DNA from: Streptomyces huiliensis
GTDB taxonomy: Bacteria; Actinomycetota; Actinomycetes; Streptomycetales; Streptomycetaceae
DNA: 64,000 nt
Direction: 5' to 3'
NCBI RefSeq assembly: GCF_020037025.1
Contig: NZ_JAIQLH010000043.1
Location: 1 to 64,000, forward strand
The notes under the pieces are model-generated. The model made no database searches. It was not told where the DNA came from and was given only the letters and a program-made list of their open reading frames with translations. A program made the translations under genes and the position numbers. Of the stretch, positions 24,762 to 34,344 are shown piece by piece; within the stretch, counting starts at the first letter, position 1; each line of letters opens with the position of its first letter.

Positions 24762-27700
24762 GTGGCAGACCGTCTCATCGTCCGTGGCGCGCGCGAGCAC
24801 AACCTCAAGAACGTCTCGCTCGACCTCCCCCGTGACTCCCTCATCGTCTTCACGGGACTCTCCGGGTCGGGCAAGTCGTCCCTCGCCTTCGACACGATCT
24901 TCGCCGAGGGGCAGCGCCGCTACGTCGAGTCGCTCTCCTCGTACGCACGGCAGTTCCTGGGTCAGATGGACAAGCCCGACGTGGACTTCATCGAGGGCCT
25001 GTCCCCGGCCGTGTCCATCGACCAGAAGTCGACTTCGCGCAACCCGCGCTCCACGGTCGGCACGATCACCGAGGTCTACGACTACCTCCGCCTGCTCTTC
25101 GCCCGCATCGGCAAGCCGCACTGCCCCGAGTGCCGGCGGCCTATCACCCGGCAGTCGCCGCAGGCCATCGTCGACAAGGTGCTCGAGCTGCCGGAGGGCA
25201 GCCGCTTCCAGGTGCTCTCGCCGCTGGTGCGCGAGCGCAAGGGCGAGTACGTCGACCTCTTCTCCGACCTCCAGACCAAGGGTTACAGCCGCGCCCGGGT
25301 GGACGGGCAGACGATCCAGCTCACCGAGCCGCCCAAGCTCAAGAAGCAGGAGAAGCACACCATCGAGGTGGTCGTCGACCGCCTCACCGTCAAGAGCAGC
25401 GCCAAGCGCCGGCTGACCGACTCGGTCGAGACCGCGCTCGGCCTCTCCGGCGGCATGGTCATCCTGGACTTCGTCGACCTCCCCGAGGACGACCCCGAGC
25501 GTGAGCGGATGTACTCCGAGCACCTCTACTGCCCGTACGACGACCTCTCCTTCGAGGAGATGGAGCCGCGCTCCTTCTCCTTCAACTCGCCCTTCGGCGC
25601 CTGCCCGGACTGCACCGGCATCGGCACCCGCATGGAGGTCGACCCGGAGCTGATCGTCCCGGACGAGGAGAAGAGCCTGGACGAGGGGGCGATCAGCCCC
25701 TGGTCGCACGGCCAGAGCAAGGACTACTTCCACCGCCTGGTCTCCGCCCTCGCCGACGAGCTGGGCTTCCGCACGGACATCCCCTGGGCGGGGCTGCCGC
25801 AGCGCGCCAAGAAGGCCCTGCTGAACGGGCACCGCACGCAGGTCGAGGTGCGCTACCGCAACCGGTACGGCCGCGAGCGCGCGTACACCACCTCGTTCGA
25901 GGGCGCCATCCCGTTCGTCAAGCGGCGGCACTCCGAGGCGGAGAGCGACGCCAGCCGCGAGCGCTTCGAGGGCTACATGCGCGAGGTGCACTGCCCGACC
26001 TGCGAGGGCACCCGCCTCAAGCCGGTCGTGCTGGCGGTCACCATCCAGGACCGCTCCATCGCGGAGGTCTCCGCGATGTCGATCAGCGAATGCGCCGACT
26101 TCCTGCGGGACATGACGCTCACCGGCCGCGAGAAGAAGATCGCCGAGCGCGTCCTGAAGGAGGTCAACGAGCGGCTCCGCTTCCTCGTCGACGTCGGCCT
26201 GGACTACCTCTCGCTCAACCGCGCCGCGGGCACCCTCTCCGGCGGCGAGGCGCAGCGCATCCGGCTCGCCACGCAGATCGGCTCCGGCCTGGTCGGCGTG
26301 CTGTACGTGCTGGACGAGCCGTCCATCGGCCTCCACCAGCGCGACAACCACCGGCTGATCGAGACGCTGGTGCGGCTGCGGGACATGGGCAACACCCTGA
26401 TCGTCGTCGAGCACGACGAGGACACCATCAAGGTCGCCGACTGGGTCGTGGACATCGGCCCGGGCGCCGGCGAGCACGGCGGCAAGGTCGTGCACAGCGG
26501 CCCGCTCGCCGAGCTGCTGGCCAACGACGCGTCCATGACCGGGCAGTACCTGTCCGGCCGGCGGGCCATCGCCACCCCGGAGCTGCGGCGCCCGATCGAC
26601 CGGAAGCGCGCGCTCACCGTGCGCGGCGCCCGGGAGAACAACCTGCGCGACATCGACGTGTCGTTCCCCCTCGGGGTGCTCACGGCCGTCACCGGTGTCT
26701 CCGGTTCCGGCAAGTCGACGCTGGTCAACGACATCCTGTACACGCACCTGGCCCGCGAGCTGCACGGCGCCCGCACCGTGCCCGGCCGGCACACCCGGGT
26801 GGACGGCGACGACCTGGTCGACAAGGTCGTGCACGTCGACCAGTCGCCGATCGGCCGGACGCCGCGCTCCAACCCGGCCACGTACACCGGGGTGTTCGAC
26901 AACATCCGGAAGCTCTTCGCGGAGACGATGGAGGCGAAGGTCCGCGGCTACCTGCCCGGCCGCTTCTCCTTCAACGTCAAGGGCGGCCGCTGCGAGAACT
27001 GCTCCGGCGACGGCACCATCAAGATCGAGATGAACTTCCTGCCGGACGTCTACGTGCCGTGCGAGGTCTGCCACGGGGCGCGGTACAACCGGGAGACCCT
27101 GGAGGTGCACTACAAGGGCAAGTCCATCGCCGAGGTGCTGGACATGCCGATCGAGGAGGCGCTCGGCTTCTTCGAGGCCGTCCCGACGATCGCGCGCCAC
27201 CTGCGGACGCTCCACGAGGTCGGCCTCGGGTACGTGCGCCTCGGCCAGCCCGCGCCGACGCTGTCCGGCGGCGAGGCGCAGCGCGTGAAGCTCGCGAGCG
27301 AGCTGCAGAAGCGCTCGACGGGCCGCACGGTGTACGTCCTGGACGAGCCGACGACCGGTCTGCACTTCGAGGACATCAACAAGCTGATCTCGGTGCTGTC
27401 GGGTCTGGTCGACAAGGGCAACAGTGTGATCGTCATCGAGCACAACCTCGATGTGATCAAGACGGCCGACTGGATCGTCGACATGGGCCCGGAGGGCGGC
27501 AAGAACGGCGGCATGGTCATCGCCGAGGGCACTCCGGAGGAGGTCGCGGCCGTCGAGGACAGCCACACCGGCCGGTTCCTGCGGGAGATGCTCGGCGAGC
27601 TGGTGGCGGACTGCGACCCGGAGGACGCCCCGAAGCGTGCCGCCGGGGCGCGGAAGGCGCCCGCGAAGAAGACCGCGGCGAAGGCGACGGCCGGCAAGGC

Positions 27701-27800
27701 GACGGCCGCGGCGAAGGCGACGGCCGCGAAGAAGACCGTGGCCAAGAAGGCCGCCGCCAAGAAGACGACGGCGAAGAAGGCCGCGGCGCGCCGCGCCTGA
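24762..27800 (+). CDS. uvrA: excinuclease ABC subunit A
   Basis: UvrA is the damage-sensing ATPase of nucleotide excision repair. The 1012-residue protein has two ABC cassettes. The first Walker A is GLSGSGKSS near residue 31, with signature LSGGEAQRI near 494. The second Walker A is GVSGSGKST near 644, with LSGGEAQRV near 834. Zinc-finger cysteines are seen in CPYDD...CPDC and CENCSGDG...CEVCHG. The start is GTG 24762, opening [25 protein letters not shown] lies about 11 bases upstream. The last 45 residues are an unusual Lys/Ala-rich, histone-H1-like tail. A strong hairpin follows. Confidence 0.97.
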   Translation: MADRLIVRGAREHNLKNVSLDLPRDSLIVFTGLSGSGKSSLAFDTIFAEGQRRYVESLSSYARQFLGQMDKPDVDFIEGLSPAVSIDQKSTSRNPRSTVGTITEVYDYLRLLFARIGKPHCPECRRPITRQSPQAIVDKVLELPEGSRFQVLSPLVRERKGEYVDLFSDLQTKGYSRARVDGQTIQLTEPPKLKKQEKHTIEVVVDRLTVKSSAKRRLTDSVETALGLSGGMVILDFVDLPEDDPERERMYSEHLYCPYDDLSFEEMEPRSFSFNSPFGACPDCTGIGTRMEVDPELIVPDEEKSLDEGAISPWSHGQSKDYFHRLVSALADELGFRTDIPWAGLPQRAKKALLNGHRTQVEVRYRNRYGRERAYTTSFEGAIPFVKRRHSEAESDASRERFEGYMREVHCPTCEGTRLKPVVLAVTIQDRSIAEVSAMSISECADFLRDMTLTGREKKIAERVLKEVNERLRFLVDVGLDYLSLNRAAGTLSGGEAQRIRLATQIGSGLVGVLYVLDEPSIGLHQRDNHRLIETLVRLRDMGNTLIVVEHDEDTIKVADWVVDIGPGAGEHGGKVVHSGPLAELLANDASMTGQYLSGRRAIATPELRRPIDRKRALTVRGARENNLRDIDVSFPLGVLTAVTGVSGSGKSTLVNDILYTHLARELHGARTVPGRHTRVDGDDLVDKVVHVDQSPIGRTPRSNPATYTGVFDNIRKLFAETMEAKVRGYLPGRFSFNVKGGRCENCSGDGTIKIEMNFLPDVYVPCEVCHGARYNRETLEVHYKGKSIAEVLDMPIEEALGFFEAVPTIARHLRTLHEVGLGYVRLGQPAPTLSGGEAQRVKLASELQKRSTGRTVYVLDEPTTGLHFEDINKLISVLSGLVDKGNSVIVIEHNLDVIKTADWIVDMGPEGGKNGGMVIAEGTPEEVAAVEDSHTGRFLREMLGELVADCDPEDAPKRAAGARKAPAKKTAAKATAGKATAAAKATAAKKTVAKKAAAKKTTAKKAAARRA

Positions 27801-27810
27801 GAGCGGCACG

Positions 27811-27852
27811 GCGGCCGGTCCCGGATCCCCTCGGGGGTCCGGGACCGGCCGC
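27811..27852 (+). terminator. uvrA terminator hairpin
   Basis: A 20-bp stem with one G-U pair and a 2-nt loop starts 11 bases after the uvrA stop. Confidence 0.8.
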
Positions 27853-27981
27853 GTTCCCCTTGCCCCCGGAGGCCGACCGGTGCCGCGCACGGGACGCCCG
27901 ATCGGTGCCGGTATCGTCGGGACCGATCGTCACAGCAGCTCCGGCGGCACCGCCCGTCGGCGTACCCCCGTGGGAGCCTCC

Positions 27982-28419
27982 ATGACCAGCCGGCAGCCGG
28001 AGCCCTGCTGCGCCTCTCGCCGTACCGTCCTGCGCGGCGCCGCCCTCGCGGGCGCGGCGGGGCTGGGCGTCACCGCCTGCGGCGCGGGAGAGGCCGGCAC
28101 GCCCTCCTCGACGCCCACCGCCCCGGTCGAGCTCGGCGCGGCGGGCGACGTCCCGGTCGGCGGGGCGCGCCTCTACCGGGAGGAGCGGGTGCTGGTCACC
28201 CGGCCGAAGAAGGACGAGTACCGGGCGTTCAGCGCCGTCTGCACCCACGCCGGCTGCGTGGTCTCGAAGATCGAGGAGGGCGCGGCGGTCTGCCGCTGCC
28301 ATGGCAGCAAGTTCGACGCGAGCACCGGCAAGGTGCTGCACGGCCCGGCCTCGGTCCCGCTGCCCGAGGTGCCGGTGCGGGTGAAGGGCGACCGGCTGGT
28401 GGCGGGCCCGGAGAGCTGA
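27982..28419 (+). CDS. Rieske [2Fe-2S] protein, Tat-exported lipoprotein
   Basis: A 145-residue exported iron-sulfur protein. The N-terminus has a twin-arginine signal (SRRTVLRG) and ends in a lipobox-like VTAC at about residue 33, so it is probably folded before export and lipid-anchored. The Rieske cluster ligands are CTHAGC near residue 88 and CRCHGS near 105, with the KFDASTGKVLHGPA loop after them. It resembles the small stand-alone Rieske proteins of Streptomyces rather than QcrA of the bc1 complex, which carries extra membrane helices. The electron partner is unknown. ATG 27982 is the only start that keeps the signal peptide intact. Confidence 0.88.
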   Translation: MTSRQPEPCCASRRTVLRGAALAGAAGLGVTACGAGEAGTPSSTPTAPVELGAAGDVPVGGARLYREERVLVTRPKKDEYRAFSAVCTHAGCVVSKIEEGAAVCRCHGSKFDASTGKVLHGPASVPLPEVPVRVKGDRLVAGPES

Positions 28420-28449
28420 GGGGGCCAAGACGGGGACCACCCCCGGCCC

Positions 28450-29388
28450 TCACGACCAGTCCCAACCGATCCCCACGATCCCCGGCCGCACCGCCTGTTC
28501 CACCATGTGCACCCCCGGATGCCGCCCGGCCAGGGTCAGCTCCTGCTGGCCGCCGCGCGGCGCGCTCGCCGTGGCCTGGGTGAAGCGGCGGCAGCGCACC
28601 GGCAGCTCGGCGGCGTCGAAGCGCACCTGGAGCACGTACTGCCCGCCCGCGAAGCTGAAACCGCGCACGTACTCGCTGCTCTGGCCGCCCGTCCCGTCGT
28701 CGAAGGCGTAGCCGAGGAGGTGCGTGTCGCCGCACCGCAGCCGGGTGTCGAACAGCAGCTCCGCGACCAGGACGCCGGCCCCCGCGTGCCACCGGACGCG
28801 CCCCACGCGGCAGTTCTCGGTGGCGCGCACCCCGATCCGGGCCGGGTCGCAGCCGGCGTCCCCGTAGTGGATGGCGACGTAACGGTCCACGCCGTCCCGG
28901 TGGGCCCGGACGACGTGGTGGGACTCGCGGCCGAGGAGCTCGCGCCGCGCCCCGATGTGGACGTGCTCCAGGTGACAGACCGTGTGCAGCCCGCCGTCGG
29001 CGGGCGACTCCAGTTCGGCGAGGAGCCGTTCCACCGCCCGGGCCTCGTCCATCAGGGCGCGCAGCGAGCGGGCGGCGGGGCGCTCCGCGGCCGGCCGGAC
29101 CACCGGTTCGAGTAACCGGGTCAGGGCCCGCGGGGGCAGCTCCAGGATCTCCTCCAGCAGGCGCACCGCGCGCAGTGACTCCGGCCGCTGGGGTCTTCGC
29201 GCCCCCTGCTGCCAGTAACTGAGGCTGGTGATGCCGACGGTGACGCCGCGTTGGGCGAGTCGGCGCTGCACCCGGTGCAGGGCCAGCCCACGCGCCGTCA
29301 GCGCGGTGCGCAGTGCCAGGTGAAAGGGCCCGGTGCGCAGCGCCTCGGCCAGCACGGCCTCGGCGTCCCGGATACTGGTACGTACCAT
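28450..29388 (-). CDS. HTH DNA-binding protein with C-terminal sensor-like domain
   Basis: A 312-residue protein. Its N-terminus (about residues 25-75) reads LRTALTARGLALHRVQRRLAQRGVTVGITSLSYWQQGARRP, an XRE-like helix-turn-helix. Residues 115-312 form a basic/aromatic domain without a named fold; it has repeated beta-strand patterns such as CRVGRVRWHAGAGVLVAELLFD and a C-terminal IVGIGWDWS. I do not recognise this domain. The ATG at 29388 lies 11 bases from AGGAGG. Two palindromes sit just upstream, consistent with autoregulation. It is divergent from the secreted protease gene and could control it. Confidence 0.7.
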   Translation of the reverse strand: MVRTSIRDAEAVLAEALRTGPFHLALRTALTARGLALHRVQRRLAQRGVTVGITSLSYWQQGARRPQRPESLRAVRLLEEILELPPRALTRLLEPVVRPAAERPAARSLRALMDEARAVERLLAELESPADGGLHTVCHLEHVHIGARRELLGRESHHVVRAHRDGVDRYVAIHYGDAGCDPARIGVRATENCRVGRVRWHAGAGVLVAELLFDTRLRCGDTHLLGYAFDDGTGGQSSEYVRGFSFAGGQYVLQVRFDAAELPVRCRRFTQATASAPRGGQQELTLAGRHPGVHMVEQAVRPGIVGIGWDWS

Positions 29389-29405
29389 GCGGCTCGCTGC
29401 CTCCT

Positions 29406-29436
29406 GTGAATATTCACTCGGGGTGACCGGGGTCAC
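29406..29436. promoter_or_regulatory. tandem palindromes in HTH/protease divergent region
   Basis: GTGAATATTCAC at 29406-29417 is a perfect 12-bp palindrome. GTGACC-GG-GGTCAC follows at 29423-29436. Both lie within 50 bases of the HTH gene start and are candidate operators for it. Confidence 0.5.
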
Positions 29437-29532
29437 GGCCGCGCGGAGGACAGCCTTCCTCCTGACGGGCACAGGGCGTTCACATCCGACGTGATCCGTT
29501 CACTTGGGTGTTCCCCTCCGCATTCAAGCCGG

Positions 29533-29561
29533 TTGACCCGAACCCGACAACATCCGATGCT
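29533..29561 (+). promoter_or_regulatory. promoter of papain-like protease gene
   Basis: TTGACC (29533-29538) and GATGCT (29556-29561) are 17 bases apart, giving a leader of about 53 nt to the ATG at 29621. Confidence 0.5.
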
Positions 29562-29620
29562 CCTCACCAGCGTCCGGACGCGCTCCTCCACCGAACCACC
29601 CCACCACGGGAGGAACGTCC

Positions 29621-30256
29621 ATGTCCCGTGCCTCGGCACAGCTCGAAAGACCCCGAATATCCCCCACCCCCCGACCGCGCGGCAGACGGCTCTCCGTCGC
29701 CGCCCTCACCACCGCGGCGCTGATCGCGCTGCCCGCCGCCACCGCCACGGCCGCCCCCACCGGCCACGAGCTGCGCGGCGCCAACCGGCTCAACATCTCC
29801 ATGCAGGCCCAGCAGAAGAACAACTGGTGCTGGGCCGCCTCCGGCAACACCATCGCCACCTGGTACGGCCGCAAGTACAGCCAGAACCAGTTCTGCAACG
29901 CCGCCTTCAACCGGCAGCAGGGCACCGACTGCCCCAACAACCAGGCCAACCTGGGCAACGTCCAGAACGCCCTGCGCTGGGCCGGCATCAACAGCGGCTC
30001 GTACGTGGACGGCTGGCTGCGCTACTCGACCGTGCAGAGCGAGATCAACGCCAACCGGCCCATCGAGACGCGCATCGGCTGGAAGTCCGGCGGCGGCCAC
30101 ATGCACGTCGTCTACGGCTACGACGACTCCAACAGCATGGTCTACTGGGGCGACCCGTGGCCGAGCAGCAACCGCTACAACTGGGCGTCGCACAGCTGGT
30201 ACGTGAACAACAACCAGTTCGCCTGGACGCATTCGCTCTACCGGATCGGCGGGTGA
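29621..30256 (+). CDS. secreted papain-like cysteine protease
   Basis: A 211-residue exported protein. A long signal peptide with a basic N-region (RPRGRRLS) and hydrophobic core ends near ATATAAPTG at about residue 46. The mature part opens with QAQQKNNWCWAASGNTIATWYG. This places glutamine, cysteine and tryptophan as in the papain-like (C39/C70-type) active site. The histidine is probably GGGHMHVVYGYDD near 160, with WGDPWP as the Asp region. Such enzymes cleave peptides outside the cell; the target is not known. GGGAGGA lies about 7 bases before the ATG. The stop overlaps the start of the next gene, which suggests they act as a pair. Confidence 0.8.
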   Translation: MSRASAQLERPRISPTPRPRGRRLSVAALTTAALIALPAATATAAPTGHELRGANRLNISMQAQQKNNWCWAASGNTIATWYGRKYSQNQFCNAAFNRQQGTDCPNNQANLGNVQNALRWAGINSGSYVDGWLRYSTVQSEINANRPIETRIGWKSGGGHMHVVYGYDDSNSMVYWGDPWPSSNRYNWASHSWYVNNNQFAWTHSLYRIGG

Positions 30257-31128
30257 CGGTCATGACCACGCGTGGAACCCACCGCTCCGGCCGGACGTAC
30301 GCCCGTGCCGCGGCCGCCGGCGCCCTGACCGCCGGCGTCCTCTCCCTCGCCACGTCCGCTTACGCCGCACCGCCGCCCGCGGCCCCCGCCCCGCCCGCCG
30401 CCGGGCTGGCGGCGGCCCGTGACGCGGCGTCGGCGTCCCCGACGCTGGACACCCTGTCCCGGTTCTTCGCCCGGGACGGCGCCATCGCCAGGACGGCCGC
30501 GAAGCCGCGGATCGAGGGCGCGGCCGTGCCCGTCTACGCGCTCTCGCCCGACTTCGTGGCGGGCAAGCGGAACGCGCCCGTCGCCACGCTGGAGTACCTC
30601 GCCAGCAAGGCGGTCTCGGCCGACGGACAGAAGGCGTCCGTGTGGACGGCCGGCGGCGGCACCGACTGGAAGGTCGTCAACATCGCCACCGGCGACGACG
30701 AGACGCGCTACGCGGCCGAGGGGGCGAAGAAGCTCGCCGGCGGCACGGTCTTCCGCGAGCCCCAGGTCAACGCCTGGTACGTACAGCGCGCCGACCGGAT
30801 CCTTCCCCTGAACCCGGAGGCCGTCCGGGCCGTCGGCGCCCGCGGCACCACCGTGGACGCCTACCGGGACCGCGTCCACAAGGCGTACGGCGACAAGCTG
30901 CCCGGCTCGGCCTACGCGAAGAAGGGCCTGGCCGGCGGCTACGGAGGCGGGGCCGAGTCCCAGGCGGCCCCGGCGGCCGACGCCCCGGCGCCGCTCGCCG
31001 CCGAGCCCGTCGGCTCCGCTTCGGACTCCGGTTCTCTCAGCACCACCACCCTGGCCGCCTCGGCCGGCGGCGCGGCCCTGGCCCTCGGCCTCGGCACCGT
31101 CGCCGTCCGCAGGCTCCGGCGCCGCTGA
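30253..31128 (+). CDS. secreted, C-terminally membrane-anchored protein of unknown function
   Basis: This 291-residue product has a Sec signal peptide ending near SAYAAPPP and an extracellular Ala/Lys-rich domain with VYALSPDFVAG and VWTAGGGTDWKVVNIATGDDETRYA. A low-complexity Ala/Pro stretch and a single C-terminal helix (TTTLAASAGGAALALGLGTV) with the basic stop RRLRRR follow. There is no LPXTG sortase motif, so it is a membrane-anchored surface protein. The GTG at 30253 overlaps the preceding stop by four bases (GTGA); an ATG at 30262 is an alternative. Tight coupling to the papain-like protease suggests substrate, inhibitor or partner. No homologous domain is recognised. Confidence 0.7.
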   Translation: MTVMTTRGTHRSGRTYARAAAAGALTAGVLSLATSAYAAPPPAAPAPPAAGLAAARDAASASPTLDTLSRFFARDGAIARTAAKPRIEGAAVPVYALSPDFVAGKRNAPVATLEYLASKAVSADGQKASVWTAGGGTDWKVVNIATGDDETRYAAEGAKKLAGGTVFREPQVNAWYVQRADRILPLNPEAVRAVGARGTTVDAYRDRVHKAYGDKLPGSAYAKKGLAGGYGGGAESQAAPAADAPAPLAAEPVGSASDSGSLSTTTLAASAGGAALALGLGTVAVRRLRRR

Positions 31129-31153
31129 CGCGACGCCGGTCACCCCCCACACG

Positions 31154-31190
31154 CTCCGGCCCCGGCGCCCTCCACGCGCCGGGGCCGGAG
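31154..31190 (+). terminator. hairpin before uvrC
   Basis: A 15-bp perfect stem with a 7-nt loop lies 26 bases after the stop at 31128 and just before the uvrC promoter. Confidence 0.75.
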
Positions 31191-31211
31191 CCGTGCGTCC
31201 ACGGGGCCGGC

Positions 31212-31234
31212 TTGTCAGTGCCCGCAAGTAGGGT
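31212..31234 (+). promoter_or_regulatory. PafBC-type DNA-damage promoter of uvrC
   Basis: TTGTCAGTG (31212-31220), eight bases and TAGGGT (31229-31234) match TTGTCRGTG-N8-TAnnnT exactly. The -10 box ends 7 bases before the uvrC ATG, so the transcript is probably leaderless. Confidence 0.75.
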
Positions 31235-31241
31235 GTGAGAC

Positions 31242-33248
31242 ATGGCCGACCCCAGCAGCTACCGACCCAAGCCGGGACAGATCCCCGACTCGCCCGGGGT
31301 GTACCGGTTCCGTGACGAGCACGGCCGGGTGATCTACGTCGGGAAGGCGAAGAGCCTGCGCCAGCGGCTCTCCTCGTACTTCCAGGACCTCGCCGGTCTG
31401 CACCCGCGCACCCGCACGATGGTCACCACCGCCGCCTCCGTCGAGTGGACCGTCGTCGCCACCGAGGTCGAGGCGCTGCAGCTGGAGTACTCCTGGATCA
31501 AGGAGTACGACCCGCGCTTCAACGTGAAGTACCGGGACGACAAGAGCTATCCGTACCTGGCCGTCACCTTGAACGAGGAGTTCCCGCGCGTCCAGGTCAT
31601 GCGCGGCGCCAAGAAGAAGGGCGTGCGCTACTTCGGGCCCTACGCGCACGCCTGGGCGATCCGCGAGACCGTCGACCTGATGCTCCGCGTCTTCCCCGTC
31701 CGCACCTGCTCCGCCGGGGTGTTCAAGCGCTCCGCCCAGATCGGCCGCCCCTGCCTGCTCGGCTACATCGGCAAGTGCTCCGCGCCCTGCGTCGGCCGCG
31801 TCACCCCCGAGGAGCACCGCGAACTGGCCGAGGAGTTCTGCGACTTCATGGCCGGCCGTACCGGCGCCTACCTCCGCCGCCTGGAGCGGCACATGCAGGA
31901 GGCGGCCGAGGAGATGGAGTACGAGAAGGCCGCCCGGCTCCGCGACGACATAGAGGCGCTCCGGCGCGCCATGGAGAAGAGCGCCGTCGTCCTCGCCGAC
32001 GCCACCGACGCCGACCTCATCGCCGTGGCCGAGGACGAGCTGGAGGCGGCCGTGCAGATCTTCCACGTCCGCGGCGGCCGGGTGCGCGGCCAGCGCGGCT
32101 GGGTGACCGACAAGGTCGAGGCGGTGGACACCGCGGGCCTGGTCGAGCACGCGCTCCAGCAGCTCTACGGCGAGGAGAAGGGCGACGCGGTGCCCAAGGA
32201 GGTGCTCGTCCCCGCCCTGCCGGACCCCGTCGAGCCGGTCGCCGAGTGGCTGGCCGACCGCCGCGGCTCCCGCGTCGACCTGCGCATCCCGCAGCGCGGC
32301 GACAAGAAGGACCTGATGGCGACGGTCCAGCGGAACGCCCAGCAGGCACTGGTCCTGCACAAGACCAAGCGCGCCTCCGACCTCACCACCCGCTCCCGCG
32401 CCCTGGAGGAGATCGCCGAGGCCCTCGGCCTGGACTCGGCGCCGCTGCGCGTCGAGTGCTTCGACATCTCCCACCTGCAAGGGCAGGACGTGGTGGCGTC
32501 CATGGTCGTCTTCGAGGACGGGCTCGCGCGCAAGAGCGAGTACCGCCGCTTCCAGATCAAGAGCTTCGAGGGACAGGACGACGTCCGGTCCATGCACGAG
32601 GTCGTCTCCCGCCGCTTCCGCCGCTATCTGCGGGAGAGCGAGAAGACGGGGGAGTGGACCGTGGAAGAAGGGGCGGAAGGGGCGGAAGCGGACGGTCCCG
32701 AGGAGGACACCGCCGGCCCCCGCGACGACAACGGCCGCCCCAAGCGCTTCGCCTACCCTCCGCAGCTCGTCGTGGTCGACGGCGGCCGGCCGCAGGTCCA
32801 GGCCGCCCGCCGGGCCCTGGACGAGCTCGGCATCGCCGACGTGGCCGTCTGCGGCCTCGCCAAGCGGCTGGAGGAGATCTGGCTGCCGGACGAGGAGGAT
32901 CCGGTCGTCCTGCCGCGCACCAGCGAGGGCCTCTACCTGCTCCAGCGCGTCCGCGACGAGGCGCACCGCTTCGCCATCGCCTACCAGCGCGGCAAGCGCG
33001 CCAAGACGATGAAGGCGTCCCCGCTGGACGCGGTCGCCGGCCTGGGCGACAGCCGCAAGCAGGCGCTGCTCAAGCACTTCGGCTCGGTGAAGAAGCTGCG
33101 GGCCGCGACCGTCGAGCAGATCTGCGAGGTGCCCGGCGTCGGCCGGAAGACCGCCCTGGCCGTCGCCGCCGCCCTGGCCGAAAGCACCCCGCCCGCCCCC
33201 GCCGTCAACATGGCGACGGGCGAGATCCTGGACGAGTCCGAGGGATGA
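31242..33248 (+). CDS. uvrC: excinuclease ABC subunit C
   Basis: UvrC makes both incisions around the lesion. The 668-residue protein has an N-terminal GIY-YIG nuclease ([19 protein letters not shown] at about 18-36). The cysteine-rich segment [28 protein letters not shown] is near 150-185. A UVR motif ([16 protein letters not shown]) lies near 225 and an RNase H-like nuclease with ECFDISH near 404. The C-terminal helix-hairpin-helix motifs include VPGVGRKTA near 630. An acidic insertion rich in Glu/Ala/Gly occurs near 475. It starts the uvrC-rapZ-yvcK-whiA block. The gene is also the third excinuclease subunit in the window. Confidence 0.97.
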   Translation: MADPSSYRPKPGQIPDSPGVYRFRDEHGRVIYVGKAKSLRQRLSSYFQDLAGLHPRTRTMVTTAASVEWTVVATEVEALQLEYSWIKEYDPRFNVKYRDDKSYPYLAVTLNEEFPRVQVMRGAKKKGVRYFGPYAHAWAIRETVDLMLRVFPVRTCSAGVFKRSAQIGRPCLLGYIGKCSAPCVGRVTPEEHRELAEEFCDFMAGRTGAYLRRLERHMQEAAEEMEYEKAARLRDDIEALRRAMEKSAVVLADATDADLIAVAEDELEAAVQIFHVRGGRVRGQRGWVTDKVEAVDTAGLVEHALQQLYGEEKGDAVPKEVLVPALPDPVEPVAEWLADRRGSRVDLRIPQRGDKKDLMATVQRNAQQALVLHKTKRASDLTTRSRALEEIAEALGLDSAPLRVECFDISHLQGQDVVASMVVFEDGLARKSEYRRFQIKSFEGQDDVRSMHEVVSRRFRRYLRESEKTGEWTVEEGAEGAEADGPEEDTAGPRDDNGRPKRFAYPPQLVVVDGGRPQVQAARRALDELGIADVAVCGLAKRLEEIWLPDEEDPVVLPRTSEGLYLLQRVRDEAHRFAIAYQRGKRAKTMKASPLDAVAGLGDSRKQALLKHFGSVKKLRAATVEQICEVPGVGRKTALAVAAALAESTPPAPAVNMATGEILDESEG

Positions 33249-33399
33249 TGGAGACGACGGCGCGGAGCGCGGGAGCGGCCGGCGGGCGCGTGACCCCGGG
33301 CCCGCCGCCGGGCCCTGCGAGGATCAGGGAAAGAGCACAGGGAAAGCCGGAAGGACGGGGCCCCGACCACGGCCCCGCCGGCAGAACGGGGGACACCAC

Positions 33400-34344
33400 A
33401 TGCAGCACGGCATGAACGAAACCGATCGGGACGGAGCAAAGGTGAGTACGGGCACGACGGCGGACACGACCGGCGAGGCGGCGGGCATCCCCGAGCTGGT
33501 CATCATCTCGGGCATGTCGGGGGCGGGCCGCAGCACCGCCGCCAAGTGCCTGGAGGACCTCGGCTGGTTCGTCGTCGACAATCTGCCCCCCGCCCTCATC
33601 CCCACCATGGTCGACCTCGGCGCCCGCTCCCAGGGCAACGTGGCCCGGATCGCCGTGGTCGTCGACGTCCGCGGCCGGCGGTTCTTCGACAACCTCCGCG
33701 AGTCCCTCGCGGACCTCGCCGCCAAGAAGGTCAAGCGCCGGGTGATCTTCCTGGAGGCGTCCGACGACGCCCTCGTGCGCCGCTTCGAGTCGGTCCGCCG
33801 CCCGCACCCCCTCCAGGGCTCCGGCCGCATCGTCGACGGCATCGCCGCCGAGCGCGACCTGCTCCGCGAGCTGCGCGGCGACGCCGACCTCGTCATCGAC
33901 ACCTCCAGCCTCAACGTCCACGAGCTGCGCGCCAAGATGGACGCCCAGTTCGCCGGCGAGGAGGAGCCGGAGCTCCGCGCCACCGTCATGTCCTTCGGCT
34001 ACAAGTACGGCCTGCCCGTCGACGCCGACCTGGTGGTGGACTGCCGCTTCCTGCCCAACCCGCACTGGGTCCCCGAGCTGCGCCCCTTCACCGGCCTCAA
34101 CGAGGAGGTCTCGGGCTACGTCTTCAACCAGCCCGGCGCCAAGGAGTTCCTCGACCGCTACACCGAGCTGCTCCAGCTCATTGCGGCCGGCTACCGCCGC
34201 GAGGGCAAGCGCTACGTGACGATCGCCGTGGGCTGCACGGGCGGCAAGCACCGCTCGGTCGCCATGTCCGAGAAGCTGGCCCACCGCCTCGTCTCGGAGG
34301 GTGTCGAGACCGTCGTCGTCCACCGGGACATGGGGCGCGAGTGA
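33400..34344 (+). CDS. rapZ: RNase adapter protein RapZ / nucleotide-binding protein
   Basis: RapZ is a GTP/ATP-binding protein. In E. coli it guides RNase E to small RNAs controlling amino-sugar metabolism; in Gram-positives it is mostly studied as the neighbour of YvcK and WhiA. The 314-residue protein has the P-loop GMSGAGRSTAAK near residue 38, an FVVDNLPPALIP block near 56, and RRPHPLQGSGRI near 127. The C-terminal GCTGGKHRSVAMSEKLA near 278 is the RapZ C domain signature. ATG 33400 has GGGGGA about 6 bases upstream; ATG 33412 and GTG 33442 are alternatives. It overlaps yvcK by four bases. Confidence 0.95.
   Translation: MQHGMNETDRDGAKVSTGTTADTTGEAAGIPELVIISGMSGAGRSTAAKCLEDLGWFVVDNLPPALIPTMVDLGARSQGNVARIAVVVDVRGRRFFDNLRESLADLAAKKVKRRVIFLEASDDALVRRFESVRRPHPLQGSGRIVDGIAAERDLLRELRGDADLVIDTSSLNVHELRAKMDAQFAGEEEPELRATVMSFGYKYGLPVDADLVVDCRFLPNPHWVPELRPFTGLNEEVSGYVFNQPGAKEFLDRYTELLQLIAAGYRREGKRYVTIAVGCTGGKHRSVAMSEKLAHRLVSEGVETVVVHRDMGRE

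Noticed and set aside
24741..27890. Open frame of 1049 codons antisense to uvrA
   Set aside because: Same shadow effect; the plus strand carries unmistakable UvrA motifs throughout.
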